Part shown: one piece after another, positions 40,613 through 40,734 of the stretch
Layout of the letters: each line of letters starts with the position of its first letter
How positions within the stretch are numbered: position 1 is the stretch's first letter
From: Oscillospiraceae bacterium
GTDB lineage: Bacteria; Bacillota; Clostridia; Oscillospirales; CAG-272
Reading direction: 5' to 3'
NCBI GenBank assembly: GCA_015064785.1
Contig: SVRM01000029.1
Coordinates: 1 to 40,734 of the forward strand
DNA: 40,734 nucleotides
The notes under the pieces: model-generated
Databases searched by the model: none
What the model was told of the DNA's origin: nothing
What the model saw: only the letters and a program-made list of their open reading frames with translations
Translations under genes and position numbers: made by a program

Positions 40613-40734
40613 TTACTTAACGATTTCAACAACGACACCGGAACCGACGGTACGGCCACCTTCACGGATAGCGAGGCGGAGACCCTTTTCGATAGCGATG
40701 GGGGTGATGAGGGAAACGTTCATAACAACGTTGT
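40613..40734 (-). CDS. tuf: Elongation factor Tu, C-terminal end (partial)
   Basis: Only the last 39 codons and the stop are inside the window. The residues [17 protein letters not shown] and [15 protein letters not shown] are the conserved end of EF-Tu domain III. EF-Tu brings aminoacyl-tRNA to the ribosome. The gene continues beyond 40734, presumably in the str operon after rpsL, rpsG and fusA. It ends in its own terminator, unlike genomes where rpsJ follows at once. Confidence 0.96.
   Translation of the reverse strand, partial: NVVMNVSLITPIAIEKGLRLAIREGGRTVGSGVVVEIVK

Overview
The window reads as chromosome of a Gram-positive member of the class Clostridia, most likely a gut or rumen Oscillospirales/Ruminococcaceae-type bacterium. 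The reasons are the sequence of the ribosomal proteins and EF-Tu, strong AGGAGG ribosome-binding sites, sigma-A promoters with a TRTG element in front of the -10 box, many lipoprotein signal peptides, an ECF-type riboflavin transporter behind an FMN riboswitch, and short palindromic intergenic repeats. Species cannot be fixed from the sequence alone.

The two ends are core translation genes on the minus strand. The 3' end of tuf lies at 40613-40734. The start of the S10 operon (rpsJ, rplC, rplD, rplW) lies at 16-1981 behind its own promoter and a leader of nearly 400 nt. In many bacteria tuf and rpsJ are close neighbours; here about 38.6 kb of other genes separates them, so almost the whole window is cargo between two translation operons.

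Layout. 2.6-5.8 kb (+): an operon with a TSCPD protein, a phospho-sugar mutase and two membrane proteins. 5.9-9.6 kb (+): five secreted or anchored proteins, three of which carry a shared 'YLYP' domain I do not recognise as characterised. 9.6-16.3 kb (-): a run with a tRNA methyltransferase, RsmI, a DUF4085 protein, two tandem GH99-like (WbsX) proteins and a sugar isomerase. 16.4-18.6 kb (-): ferredoxin, a GH32 fructosidase and a DUF1653 protein. 18.6-19.5 kb (-): a frameshifted membrane-protein gene. 19.7-23.3 kb (-): a three-gene sugar operon (TIM-barrel isomerase, orphan solute-binding protein, Gfo/Idh/MocA oxidoreductase) behind a promoter with a perfect palindrome. 23.3-25.3 kb (-): a large anchored TPR/Cys-repeat/leucine-rich-repeat protein. 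25.5 kb: tRNA-Lys(TTT). 25.7-29.4 kb (-): GH2 glycosidase plus metallophosphoesterase. 29.7-31.0 kb (-): a compact phage-type lysis cassette. 31.2-31.6 kb (+): a candidate structured noncoding RNA. 32-36 kb (+): potABCD polyamine uptake. 36.1-37.8 kb (-): an OPA-like MFS transporter and tRNA-Glu(CTC). 38-39.5 kb (+): a second Gfo/Idh/MocA oxidoreductase and a zinc-ribbon membrane protein. 39.7-40.5 kb (-): RibU with its FMN riboswitch.

Functionally, much of the cargo is carbohydrate capture and breakdown (GH2, GH32, GH99-like, two TIM-barrel isomerases, two Gfo/Idh/MocA enzymes, a sugar-binding lipoprotein, a hexose-phosphate mutase), with uptake of polyamines and riboflavin and a surface layer of lipoproteins. 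No transcription factor gene and no transposase was seen. The least explained items are the candidate RNA at 31.25-31.59 kb, the YLYP protein family with a split and a fused version side by side, the isolated lysis cassette with a full-consensus promoter, and the S10 leader with a threefold repeated octamer.
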